In this document: one piece after another, positions 7,813-14,449 of the stretch | Layout: the number at the start of each line of letters is the position of its first letter | Numbering within the stretch: position 1 is the stretch's first letter | Assembly (NCBI GenBank): GCA_016928995.1 | Contig: JAFGJS010000106.1 | Span: 1 to 24,711 of the forward strand | Reading direction: 5' to 3' | DNA: 24,711 nucleotides | DNA from: Candidatus Sumerlaeota bacterium | GTDB lineage: Bacteria > Sumerlaeota > Sumerlaeia > JAFGJS01 | Program-made: the position numbers and the translations under genes | Notes under the pieces: model-generated | Database searches by the model: none | What the model was told of the DNA's origin: nothing | What the model saw: only the letters and a program-made list of their open reading frames with translations

Positions 7813-8718
7813 TTATTCGCTGAGCAATTGTTCAATATCGCCGACGTCAATGATGCCGTCGTCGTTTTGGTCGGCGGTGTCGAGCCGATCATCCGGCAAG
7901 GTGTATGTGCCCAGCAGATGGTCGCGGATGCCGTCCGGATGCGTCGCCGGATCGACCACTGTCAGGCTGACAGAAATCGTCTGTGTATCGCCGTATTGGC
8001 TGCCGACGACGCAGTAATATGTTCCGGCGTCTTGCGGCGAAATGGATAGAATGCGCAACGCGCAACTCTGGCAGCCAAGCAGGCGTGTAGAGTTCGTCAG
8101 CGGTCCCGCGCTATCATACCATTGGTAGCTCAGTTCGCTGTCACCCATGGCCACGACGTTGAAAATCGCTGTGCGTTCTTCTAATACATCAGTGTCATGC
8201 GGTTGGGTTAAAATGACAGGGGGACCTAATACTGTCAGCTGAGCCACTCCGGACCATAGCGCGCTGGAGTTTCCGGTTATCTCGCAGATGTAATATCCTT
8301 CGTCGCTTTCCTGCGCAGAAACAATGTCGAGCTGTGGATCAACTGCGCCCTCAATAGGGCCGATGCCCACGCGATGCCACTGATAGGAAATATTGTCGGC
8401 GCCTTCGGCTTGCACCTCGAACGTAGCGGTTTCACCTGCGACGACAGTCACGCTCGCCGGCTGGTTTGTTATGCGCAAACCAGCGCCGTAAATAATGCCC
8501 GTATAATTGCGGAATTGAACGCTCTCACTCTTGCCCGCAGCCAGAAGCTGATAAACCGCGCATTCTGCTTGCGCAAAGTTGGATGATTCCATGCCGCCTC
8601 CGGCGAGCGTGGTTTCATCCTGAGATATGCGATAATTCGCGCTTTCCATCGCTGCATGCGTGTCTACCAAAAGAGCGATAAAGCATATCACCATACATAG
8701 CGTTATTTTAAGTTTCAT
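7813..8718 (-). CDS. Secreted protein with two Ig-like domains and a dockerin-type calcium loop
   Basis: 301 residues. Signal peptide 1-22 (MKLKITLCMVICFIALLVDTHA). Residues 23-80 hold a motif ('ESANYRISQDETTLAGGG') frequent just after signal peptides in secreted Planctomycetes/Verrucomicrobia-like proteins. Two immunoglobulin-like domains follow: 82-163 ('ITNQPASVTVVAGETATFEV', 'YQWHRVG', 'DEGYYICEI') and 167-255 ('ILTQPHDTDVLEERTAIFNV', 'YQWYDSAG', 'DAGTYYCVV'). The C-terminus has a single loop D283-x-N285-x-D287-x-x-I290-D291-x-x-D294, matching the dockerin-I/EF-hand pattern; true dockerins normally carry two. Function is probably extracellular binding. The GGAT ten bases before the ATG is a weak ribosome site, but the promoter is strong. 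It is the first gene of a two-gene operon. Confidence 0.82.
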   Translation of the reverse strand: MKLKITLCMVICFIALLVDTHAAMESANYRISQDETTLAGGGMESSNFAQAECAVYQLLAAGKSESVQFRNYTGIIYGAGLRITNQPASVTVVAGETATFEVQAEGADNISYQWHRVGIGPIEGAVDPQLDIVSAQESDEGYYICEITGNSSALWSGVAQLTVLGPPVILTQPHDTDVLEERTAIFNVVAMGDSELSYQWYDSAGPLTNSTRLLGCQSCALRILSISPQDAGTYYCVVGSQYGDTQTISVSLTVVDPATHPDGIRDHLLGTYTLPDDRLDTADQNDDGIIDVGDIEQLLSE

Positions 8719-8756
8719 ACTGAAATATCCACGTATGCCTGTACTTAATCATTTGA

Positions 8757-8784
8757 ATTATAAACACCGGTCGGAAAATTTCAA
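8757..8784 (-). promoter_or_regulatory. Sigma70-like promoter of the Ig/YQG operon
   Basis: Minus strand: TTGAAA (8784-8779), a 16-base spacer, and TATAAT (8762-8757). The -10 is perfect and the -35 matches five of six. Transcription would begin near 8750, leaving a leader of about 31 bases. This is the best promoter match in the window. Confidence 0.6.
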
Positions 8785-8859
8785 CTTAAAAGTAATGTGT
8801 ATTTAATATGTTAAGGTTTGGAGTGGAATCTATTAGTCAACGAATGGATTCATTCATAT

Positions 8860-11745
8860 TTATTGCTTCACAACACTAAGTGCTTCGACCCAATGTATGG
8901 CGCGGAGTTTGAGGGCGTCCTTGACTTGGTGGCGGCAGCTGAAGCCGTTGCAGATGACTTGCGTGTTGTCCGGTAAAGCGCGCAAGGCAGGGAAAAGGCG
9001 GTCTTCACCGATTTTCTGCGAGAGTTCGTAATGCTCGCGTTCGTAGCCGAAGGAGCCGGCCATGCCGCAGCAGCCGGTGTTGAGGATTTCCACCTGCGCG
9101 CCAGAGCGTTCCAGCATGCGCTGCAGCGGCGCGATGCCATACAGCGCCTTCTGGTGGCAATGGCCATGCACTACAAGCCGTTCGGCGCATGCGGCGAAGC
9201 GCGGCTGAATGGCGCCCGACTGAATTTCCGTGTCGAGGAAGTCTTCCAGCATCATTACGTTGGCCGCGATGCGGCGGCCCAGCGACTCGTCGTCGATCAG
9301 GTCGGGCAGATCGTCGGTCAGCGCCGAGCAGCAGCTCGGCTCTAAACAAACGATTTTCATCCCGCGCTGGATGTATTCGTCGAGCGCCCGGAGCGTTTTT
9401 TCGCCGTCGCGTTTCGCCTCCTTGAGGAAGCCTTTGGAGATGCGTGGGCGCTGGCAGCAGCCGGGATGGATCGGCTCGACGCGATAGCCGCAATCGGACA
9501 ACAGGCGCGCGGCGGCCAGGCCGATCTGCGGATCGTGATGCTCCGCCCAGGTATCGATGAACAGAGCTACAGTTGGATGGCTTTCGTTTGCGCCGTTGTT
9601 GAAATCCTTCAATTGTTGCGAGCACGTCCGCCGGGCATAAGCGGGCAACGTGCGTTTTTGGCTCACGCGGAGCAGTGAACTCTGGATTGAACGGAACAAG
9701 GCGCTGGCTTGGATTGCGTTGACCGCCGGAGCGAGCGGTCCGGAGACGAATTTCGCCATGACAGGGGAGTGGGCGATCAGCCGGTCGCGCAGGGGCGCGC
9801 CGTGCAGTTTGTGGCGCTGCGCCAGCGTTTCGCTTTTCAGCCGCGCCATGTCCACCATGCTGGGGCATTCCGCTTTACAGCCCTTGCAGCTCAGGCACAA
9901 GCTCATGGCATCGAACAGGCGCGGATTGCCCAGGCCGCCGGGGAATTGTCCGCTGATCGTCAGCCGCAACGCATTGGCGCGGCCGCGTGTGCTGTGCTCC
10001 TCGTCGCGTGTGGCGATGTAACTCGGGCACATCACGCCTTCGCCGGTTTTGCGGCAGGCGCCGACGCCGCTGCACATTTCCACGGCGTTGATAAAACCGC
10101 GGTCGTTGCGGAAATGGAACCAAGTCTCCGCGCCTGCCGCGCGATATTCAACGCCGTAGCGCAAGTGCGAATCCATCGGCGGCGGATCGACGATTTTGCC
10201 CGGATTCATCCGGTTGTGCGGATCGAACAGGCCCTTGACCTGCCGTAGCGCCTCATAGATTTGCGGTCCGAAAAATTCCGCGATGAATTCGCTGCGCGCG
10301 ATGCCATCGCCATGTTCTCCGCTGATCGCGCCGCCGAACTCCTTCACCAGTTCGAAAGAGCAACGCGCGATCTCGCGCATCAGCCGTATGTCGTCCGCCT
10401 GCCGTAAATCGAGCATCGGCCGGATGTGCAACTCGCCTACGCTGGCGTGCGCATAGAGGGTCAGCTCCACGCCGCGCGCGTCGCAAAATTCGCGCAGACG
10501 CGACACGTAAGCGTCGAGACGCCGGTTTGGAACCACGGCGTCCTCGATGAACGCGATGGGTTTGCGCGCGGTTCGCATCGTGGACAGGATTCCCAGCCCA
10601 TCCTTGCGTACTGACCACACGTTCGCCTGCGCCGCGCTGTCGCTGATCACCGGCCAGGCATAGCCGCGATGCTCACGCTTGAGCGCCGCGGCAAGCTGGG
10701 CCGCGTGTTCCGCCGCGTATTCCGGCGAATCGCCGAAAAACTCGCAGATCAGCGCGCCCTCCGGTTCGCCTTCGATGAAGTGCATGCGCCGCACGATGGC
10801 GGGATTCTCGCGCGCCAGCCCCAGCACGTGTCCGTCGAGCAATTCCACCGCCGTCGGATTGAACTCCAGGATGCGCGGCACAGCACGGATGCATTCATCA
10901 AAATCCGCGAAATGCGCCACGCACAGCGCTTGTCCGGCGGGCAGCGGCTCCAGATTGATTTCCGCCTCGACGACCATGCCCAGCGTGCCTTCGCTGCCCA
11001 CGATCAGCTTCGCCAGGTTCCATTCGCCGCCTTTGATGAACTCGTCCAGATTGTAGCCCGTCACGCGGCGCATGATCTTCGGATAGCGCCGCTCGATTTC
11101 GCTTTTGTTTTGCGTCACGATTTCGCGGAATTCACGCAGGATCGCCGCCTTGCGGGAATCGCCTTGCGACTCGCGTTCGTAATCCCGCCGATGCAGCGGG
11201 CCGAACTCAATCAACTCGCCATCGTCCATCACGACCGTCACTGAATGGGTGTGATCGACTGTTTTGCCATAAAGGATGCTGTGCGTGCCTGAGGAATTGT
11301 TGCCGATCATGCCGCCGACGTTGCACCGGTTGCTCGTCGCGGGATCGGGCGCAAAATGCAGCCCCATCGGCTTGAGCGTCCGGTTCAGTTCGTCGCGCAC
11401 CACGCCCGGTTGCACTCGTGCGATGCGCCGCTCCTGATCCACGCTCAGGATGCGGTTCATATGTTTGGAAAGGTCGATGATCAACGCCTGCCCGATGGCC
11501 TGTCCGGCCAGACCCGTGCCGCCGCCGCGCGGCACGACAGCCACGCCGTATTGCGCCGCGATTTTCACCGCCGCGCGAGCGTCATCGGTGTCCAAGGGAG
11601 CGACGACGCCGATGGGTTGAATCAGGTAATTGCTTGCGTCCGTGGCGTAGATCCCGCGCGTCAGTTCGTCAAACGCGATGTCGCCCCGCACCGCGGTGCG
11701 CAGCGCCTGTTCCAATTGCCCTGAGTTTATAGCGCTTTCAGGCAT
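8860..11745 (-). CDS. FAD-linked D-2-hydroxyacid dehydrogenase with C-terminal Fe-S/CCG domains (YdiJ/GlcD type)
   Basis: A 961-residue fusion enzyme. FAD-binding type 4 domain about 40-260 ('PRGGGTGLAG' 72-81, 'GNNSSGTHSILYGKT' 148-162, 'GSEGTLGMV'). FAD-oxidase C-terminal domain about 280-520, with 'GEHGDG' at 476-481 and 'NPGKI' near the end. Iron-sulfur segment 558-630: C558, C564, C573-P and C617-C620-C623-C627-P, typical of two 4Fe-4S ligand sets. CCG-type domain about 725-945 ('PGCCQRP', 'LEPSCC', 'HGHCHQ', 'NTGCCGMAG', 'CNGFSCRHQ'). Members oxidise D-2-hydroxyacids such as D-lactate, glycolate or D-2-hydroxyglutarate and pass electrons to quinone or another carrier. E. coli YdiJ, with the same layout, acts on D-2-hydroxyglutarate; the substrate here cannot be read from sequence. 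The ATG is preceded by GGA about eight to nine bases upstream. Cytoplasmic or peripheral at the membrane. No obvious operon partner. Confidence 0.93.
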   Translation of the reverse strand: MPESAINSGQLEQALRTAVRGDIAFDELTRGIYATDASNYLIQPIGVVAPLDTDDARAAVKIAAQYGVAVVPRGGGTGLAGQAIGQALIIDLSKHMNRILSVDQERRIARVQPGVVRDELNRTLKPMGLHFAPDPATSNRCNVGGMIGNNSSGTHSILYGKTVDHTHSVTVVMDDGELIEFGPLHRRDYERESQGDSRKAAILREFREIVTQNKSEIERRYPKIMRRVTGYNLDEFIKGGEWNLAKLIVGSEGTLGMVVEAEINLEPLPAGQALCVAHFADFDECIRAVPRILEFNPTAVELLDGHVLGLARENPAIVRRMHFIEGEPEGALICEFFGDSPEYAAEHAAQLAAALKREHRGYAWPVISDSAAQANVWSVRKDGLGILSTMRTARKPIAFIEDAVVPNRRLDAYVSRLREFCDARGVELTLYAHASVGELHIRPMLDLRQADDIRLMREIARCSFELVKEFGGAISGEHGDGIARSEFIAEFFGPQIYEALRQVKGLFDPHNRMNPGKIVDPPPMDSHLRYGVEYRAAGAETWFHFRNDRGFINAVEMCSGVGACRKTGEGVMCPSYIATRDEEHSTRGRANALRLTISGQFPGGLGNPRLFDAMSLCLSCKGCKAECPSMVDMARLKSETLAQRHKLHGAPLRDRLIAHSPVMAKFVSGPLAPAVNAIQASALFRSIQSSLLRVSQKRTLPAYARRTCSQQLKDFNNGANESHPTVALFIDTWAEHHDPQIGLAAARLLSDCGYRVEPIHPGCCQRPRISKGFLKEAKRDGEKTLRALDEYIQRGMKIVCLEPSCCSALTDDLPDLIDDESLGRRIAANVMMLEDFLDTEIQSGAIQPRFAACAERLVVHGHCHQKALYGIAPLQRMLERSGAQVEILNTGCCGMAGSFGYEREHYELSQKIGEDRLFPALRALPDNTQVICNGFSCRHQVKDALKLRAIHWVEALSVVKQ

Positions 11746-11948
11746 AGCCTTTTTCCGGCAGGTATCGATTTTCCTGTGACGATGAACACGATTCTATCAG
11801 GATTTATTTCGCTAAGACGAGTATAGATGGCTGAAAAATGCGCTGATTGTCAATAGTCATGCATGCAGCATTGCGCGCATGGAGAAAAAAACACATTCAT
11901 CCAAATGCGAGATAAAAGGGGAGCGGCGGAATTTTGATTCAGGATTCA

Positions 11949-11975
11949 CAGAGCTGCGGCATGGGATGCGCTCTG
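11949..11975 (-). other. Hairpin directly after purQ
   Basis: CAGAGC (11975-11970) pairs with GCTCTG (11954-11949), with an inner GCAT/ATGC stem and a four-base bulge, starting right after the purQ stop. No U-tract follows on the minus strand, so it is not a standard intrinsic terminator. It may protect the 3' end or aid Rho-dependent ending of the purine operon. Confidence 0.35.
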
Positions 11976-12659
11976 TTAGACTAATGCGCCGAGGATCGAT
12001 TCGAACAGCGCCTTGCCGTCGTCGCAACCGAGCGTCATTTCGGCGGCGCGTTCCGGATGCGGCATCATCCCGAGCACATTGCCTTGCTCGTTCAGCACCC
12101 CGGCGATGTTGTTCAGCGAGCCGTTCGGATTGTACCCGTCGTTCACAACGCCCTCCGGCGAGCAGTAGCGGAAGAGCACCTGGTTGTTGTCCTCGATGCG
12201 TTTAAGACCGTCGGCGTCGATATAGTAGTTCCCTTCGCCGTGCGCGATGGGGAAGCGCACCACGTCTTTCAAGTTGGCGCTGAAGATGGTGTCCTTGCGT
12301 TCGGTTTTGAGATCAACGTCGTGGCAGAGGAAATGCAGGCAGGTGTTTTTCAGCAGCGCGCCGGGCAGCATGCCGGTTTCCGTGAGGATCTGGAAGCCGT
12401 TGCAGATGCCGATCACCGGATTGCCTTTGGCGGCGAGTTCGCGCACGGATTTCATCACGGGCGCGTGCTTGGCCAGCGCGCCGCAACGCAGGTAATCGCC
12501 GTAGGAAAAACCGCCCGGAATCACGGCGGCCGTCACGTCTGGCGGGAGCGCCTCGCGAAACCAGACGCATTCGACCGGCGCCTGCACCACATCGCGCAGG
12601 GCGTGATAGCAATCCATGTCGCAATTCGATCCAGGGAAGACGACTACAGCGAATTTCAT
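11976..12659 (-). CDS. purQ: Phosphoribosylformylglycinamidine synthase, glutaminase subunit PurQ
   Basis: 227 residues, the usual PurQ length. A class-I glutamine amidotransferase that supplies ammonia to the PurL synthetase at step four of IMP synthesis (FGAR to FGAM), as part of a PurLQS complex in the cytoplasm. The triad is visible: nucleophile C86 in 'GICNGFQIL', H201 and E203 in 'MMPHPERA'. 'PGSNCDMDC' near the N-terminus and 'PGGFSYGDYLRCGALA' at 48-63 are family signatures. The ATG has AAGGA six to seven bases upstream. It is the last gene of the purC-orf-purS-purQ run; 101 bases with a paired palindrome separate it from purS. A three-part enzyme needs a small PurL, not encoded here. 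Confidence 0.97.
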   Translation of the reverse strand: MKFAVVVFPGSNCDMDCYHALRDVVQAPVECVWFREALPPDVTAAVIPGGFSYGDYLRCGALAKHAPVMKSVRELAAKGNPVIGICNGFQILTETGMLPGALLKNTCLHFLCHDVDLKTERKDTIFSANLKDVVRFPIAHGEGNYYIDADGLKRIEDNNQVLFRYCSPEGVVNDGYNPNGSLNNIAGVLNEQGNVLGMMPHPERAAEMTLGCDDGKALFESILGALV

Positions 12660-12685
12660 GGTTTTTCCTTGTGATGATTAAAACA

Positions 12686-12760
12686 TGTAGGGTGGGCCTT
12701 GGCCCACCATTTTTCACATGAGCGGCAATTCAGAGACGGTGGGCCTAGGCCCACCCTACA
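12686..12760. repeat. Paired REP-like palindromes between purS and purQ
   Basis: Two 23-base arms (12686-12708 and 12738-12760) face each other as inverted repeats with one mismatch and a 29-base spacer. Each arm is itself a palindrome: GGTGGGCC, two bases, GGCCCACC, with a TGTAG/CTACA tail outward. The right arm ends one base before the purS stop codon (12761-12763). In RNA each arm can fold alone, or the two arms can pair into one long stem. A near-identical pair occurs at 20441-20516. The layout matches REP/BIME elements moved by REP-associated tyrosine transposases; no such transposase is in the window. Confidence 0.85.
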
Positions 12761-13012
12761 TTAATCCAGCAATTCATACTGGTATTCTTCAACCACGGTG
12801 TTCGACAGCACGTTTTCGCAGATGTCTTCGAGTTTTTGCTTGAGCTGGTCTTTGGTCAGACCGTCGCCATTCAGTTCGATTTCAAAATACTTGCCGACGC
12901 GGATCTTGGCCACTTCGGCGTGGTCCAGTTTCTGCATGGTCTGTTGAATCGTGACGCCCTGCACGTCGGAGACTTCTTTTTTCAGCATGACGATCACTTT
13001 TGCCTGGGCCAT
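12761..13012 (-). CDS. purS: Phosphoribosylformylglycinamidine synthase subunit PurS
   Basis: 83 residues, typical for PurS, the small bridging subunit that holds PurL and PurQ together and helps channel ammonia. The sequence shows the expected pattern: 'AKVIVMLKKEVSDVQGVTIQQTMQKLDH' in outline, then 'VAKIRVGKYFEIEL', then a C-terminal 'LSNTVVEEYQYELL'. The ATG is preceded by AGAGGTGG about five bases upstream, a strong ribosome site. It lies 58 bases after the unknown 86-residue gene and 101 bases before purQ. Its presence shows that this organism uses the Bacillus-type PurLQS complex rather than a single long PurL. Confidence 0.95.
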   Translation of the reverse strand: MAQAKVIVMLKKEVSDVQGVTIQQTMQKLDHAEVAKIRVGKYFEIELNGDGLTKDQLKQKLEDICENVLSNTVVEEYQYELLD

Positions 13013-13070
13013 TTCGCCACCTCTGGAATAATGAATCAGGCCAACGGCCTGTCGCGTTCGATGTTTGCGC

Positions 13071-13331
13071 TTAATTGCAGCCCGAATCGCCGGCTTCGGC
13101 GGCCCAGTCCCATGACTCGCGGTTGGTTCCGGAGTTGCGGGCGGAGTCGTCGGTCGCGCGCCGGTGATCGATGTAAAATTGCTTCACCATTTCGGACGGC
13201 TTCAACCAGCCGTCCGGAGGCCATTCTTGAGCCTCTTCTTGAGTATTTTGCCGGATGGAGACCATTGCGTCGCCGCTGAGAATGCGCGTATCCAACAGGA
13301 AAAATTGGTTGGGGTGCTTTTGTTCCGCCAT
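13071..13331 (-). CDS. Unknown 86-residue protein inside the purine operon
   Basis: Not recognised. I chose the ATG at 13331 over an upstream start at 13379 because AAGGAG sits six bases before it, one of the best ribosome sites in the window. The protein is soluble and polar, with no signal peptide or membrane segment. The N-terminal part ('NQFFLLDTRILSGDAMVSIRQ', residues about 8-28) looks like two strands. The middle is 'PPDGWLKPSEMVKQFYIDHRR'-like in outline, and the tail (about 55-86) is rich in Ser, Asn, Asp and Gly, probably disordered, ending Gly-Cys-Asn. It is 52 bases after purC and 58 before purS, and codon use matches its neighbours, so it is very likely translated with the purine genes. 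Possible roles include an accessory or regulatory subunit; no function can be assigned. Confidence 0.78.
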   Translation of the reverse strand: MAEQKHPNQFFLLDTRILSGDAMVSIRQNTQEEAQEWPPDGWLKPSEMVKQFYIDHRRATDDSARNSGTNRESWDWAAEAGDSGCN

Positions 13332-13383
13332 GGCTCGCTCCTTCAGCCTCGCTTGATTGCTTCGCGCTGGATGCTGCATCGAA

Positions 13384-14280
13384 TCAGATGAAGTCCGGTT
13401 TTCTGCCAGTGATCATCTCAAAAATGCGCGCGTACAGCCGTTGCGTGTTTTCCACCACGTCCTGTGGCAGTTCGGGCGCTGGATCGGTTTTGTCCCATCC
13501 GCTGGCATTGGCCCAATCGCGCACGAATTGCTTGTCGAAACTTCTGGATTCCTTACCGCGGCCGTAGCTCGACGCCTCGAAGTAGCGTGAAGAATCCGGC
13601 GTGAGCAGTTCATCGATCAGGATCAGTTTGCCATCCAGCACGCCGAACTCAAACTTGGTGTCGGCCAGGATGATTCCATGCTGCTTCATGTATTCATGAG
13701 CGCGCTGGTAGATCTTCAGCGAATAGCTCTTCAGCATATCGGCCATTTCAGCGCCGACGAGTTTGACCACATCGTCGTAGGTGATGTTAATGTCGTGCTG
13801 CCCCACTTCTTCCTTGGAGGCGGGGGAGTAGACCGGCTCTGGCAGCGGATCGGTGCGCTCCAGCCCCGCTGGCAGTTGCACGCCGCCGACCTGGCCTGAA
13901 GTCTGGTAATCCTTCACCGACGAGCCTTCCAGGTAGCCCCGGATCACGCATTCCACCAGCACCGGCTCGCACTTTTTGACGACCATCGAACGGCCGTTAA
14001 GTTGCGCGACATCAACGCCTTCCGGCACGTATGGCGCGGGATCCAGACTCACGATATGGTTCGGGATAATGTCCGCCATCTGTTCGAACCAGAATCCGGA
14101 GAGTTGCGTGAGCAGTTTTCCTTTGCCGGGGATGCCGTTCGGAAAGACGCAATCAAACGCGCTGATCCGGTCTGTAGTGACCATCAGGAAGTATTCACCG
14201 AGGTCGTAAATATCGCGAACCTTGCCCCGGCGATGCAGTTTGAGTTGCGGAATTTCAGTGGAAAGCAGCGGTCTGTTCAT
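13384..14280 (-). CDS. purC: SAICAR synthase PurC
   Basis: 298 residues from the ATG at 14280. Phosphoribosylaminoimidazole-succinocarboxamide synthase joins CAIR and aspartate with ATP in de novo IMP synthesis; cytoplasmic. Family motifs: 'RRGKVRDIYDLG' (about 17-28), 'VTTDRISAFD' (34-43), 'VECVIRGYLEGSSVKDYQ', 'ADTKFEFG' and 'DELLTPDSSRYF'. At about 300 residues it belongs to the longer form, like yeast Ade1, rather than the 240-residue enterobacterial form. A frame extension to a TTG at 14322 adds 14 lysine/asparagine-rich residues and is unlikely. The ATG itself has a poor ribosome site, but a short leader ORF with a good one lies just upstream. First gene of the purC-orf-purS-purQ unit. 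Confidence 0.96.
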   Translation of the reverse strand: MNRPLLSTEIPQLKLHRRGKVRDIYDLGEYFLMVTTDRISAFDCVFPNGIPGKGKLLTQLSGFWFEQMADIIPNHIVSLDPAPYVPEGVDVAQLNGRSMVVKKCEPVLVECVIRGYLEGSSVKDYQTSGQVGGVQLPAGLERTDPLPEPVYSPASKEEVGQHDINITYDDVVKLVGAEMADMLKSYSLKIYQRAHEYMKQHGIILADTKFEFGVLDGKLILIDELLTPDSSRYFEASSYGRGKESRSFDKQFVRDWANASGWDKTDPAPELPQDVVENTQRLYARIFEMITGRKPDFI

Positions 14281-14305
14281 GTCTCGTTCGTTGCCTTTTT
14301 TGAAG

Positions 14306-14335
14306 TTATTCCGGTTTTTCAACCATTCGATCCAT
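14306..14335 (-). CDS. Possible nine-residue leader ORF before purC
   Basis: ATG at 14335 begins MDRMVEKPE followed by TAA, with GAGGGG four bases upstream. That ribosome site is better than any in front of purC, whose ATG follows 25 bases after the leader's stop codon. It could be a leader that couples or controls purC translation, or a chance ORF. The sequence contains no run of one amino acid that would suggest classical attenuation. Confidence 0.3.
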   Translation of the reverse strand: MDRMVEKPE

Positions 14336-14359
14336 TCAGCCCCTCAAATAACGCGGCGG

Positions 14360-14387
14360 ATTATACGGACGAAATATATAAATGCAA
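14360..14387 (-). promoter_or_regulatory. Probable sigma70-like promoter of the purC-purQ operon
   Basis: Minus strand: TTGCAT (14387-14382), a 16-base spacer, and a perfect TATAAT (14365-14360). Transcription would start near 14353, giving a leader of about 73 bases that contains the nine-residue ORF. No PurR box or purine riboswitch fold was recognised in the leader. Confidence 0.5.
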
Positions 14388-14449
14388 GCCTGACGATTTA
14401 ATTTATTCTGAACGGCCATTTTCCTTTTGCTAATGGCGGTCCGAGAGCT

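Noticed and set aside
7782-7892. A 37-residue N-terminal extension of the YQG protein
   Set aside because: It would overlap the Ig gene and place a polar stretch before the signal peptide; the ATG at 7781 has a good ribosome site.
9005-9868. A 287-codon frame within the flavin dehydrogenase gene on the same strand
   Set aside because: Out-of-frame shadow; the overlapping main frame carries intact FeS and CCG motifs.
12686-12760. CRISPR repeat or insertion-sequence terminal repeats
   Set aside because: There are only two inverted arms with no regular spacers and no transposase; the second copy at 20441 has the same structure, which fits a REP-like pair better.
14281-14322. A TTG-initiated N-terminal extension of PurC
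   Set aside because: The added residues are Lys/Asn-rich and not part of the PurC family N-terminus, and TTG is a rare start; the ATG at 14280 gives the usual protein.
14412-14440. Terminator after guaA
   Set aside because: Only a six-pair GCCATT/AATGGC stem with a mismatch and no U-tract; too weak to call.
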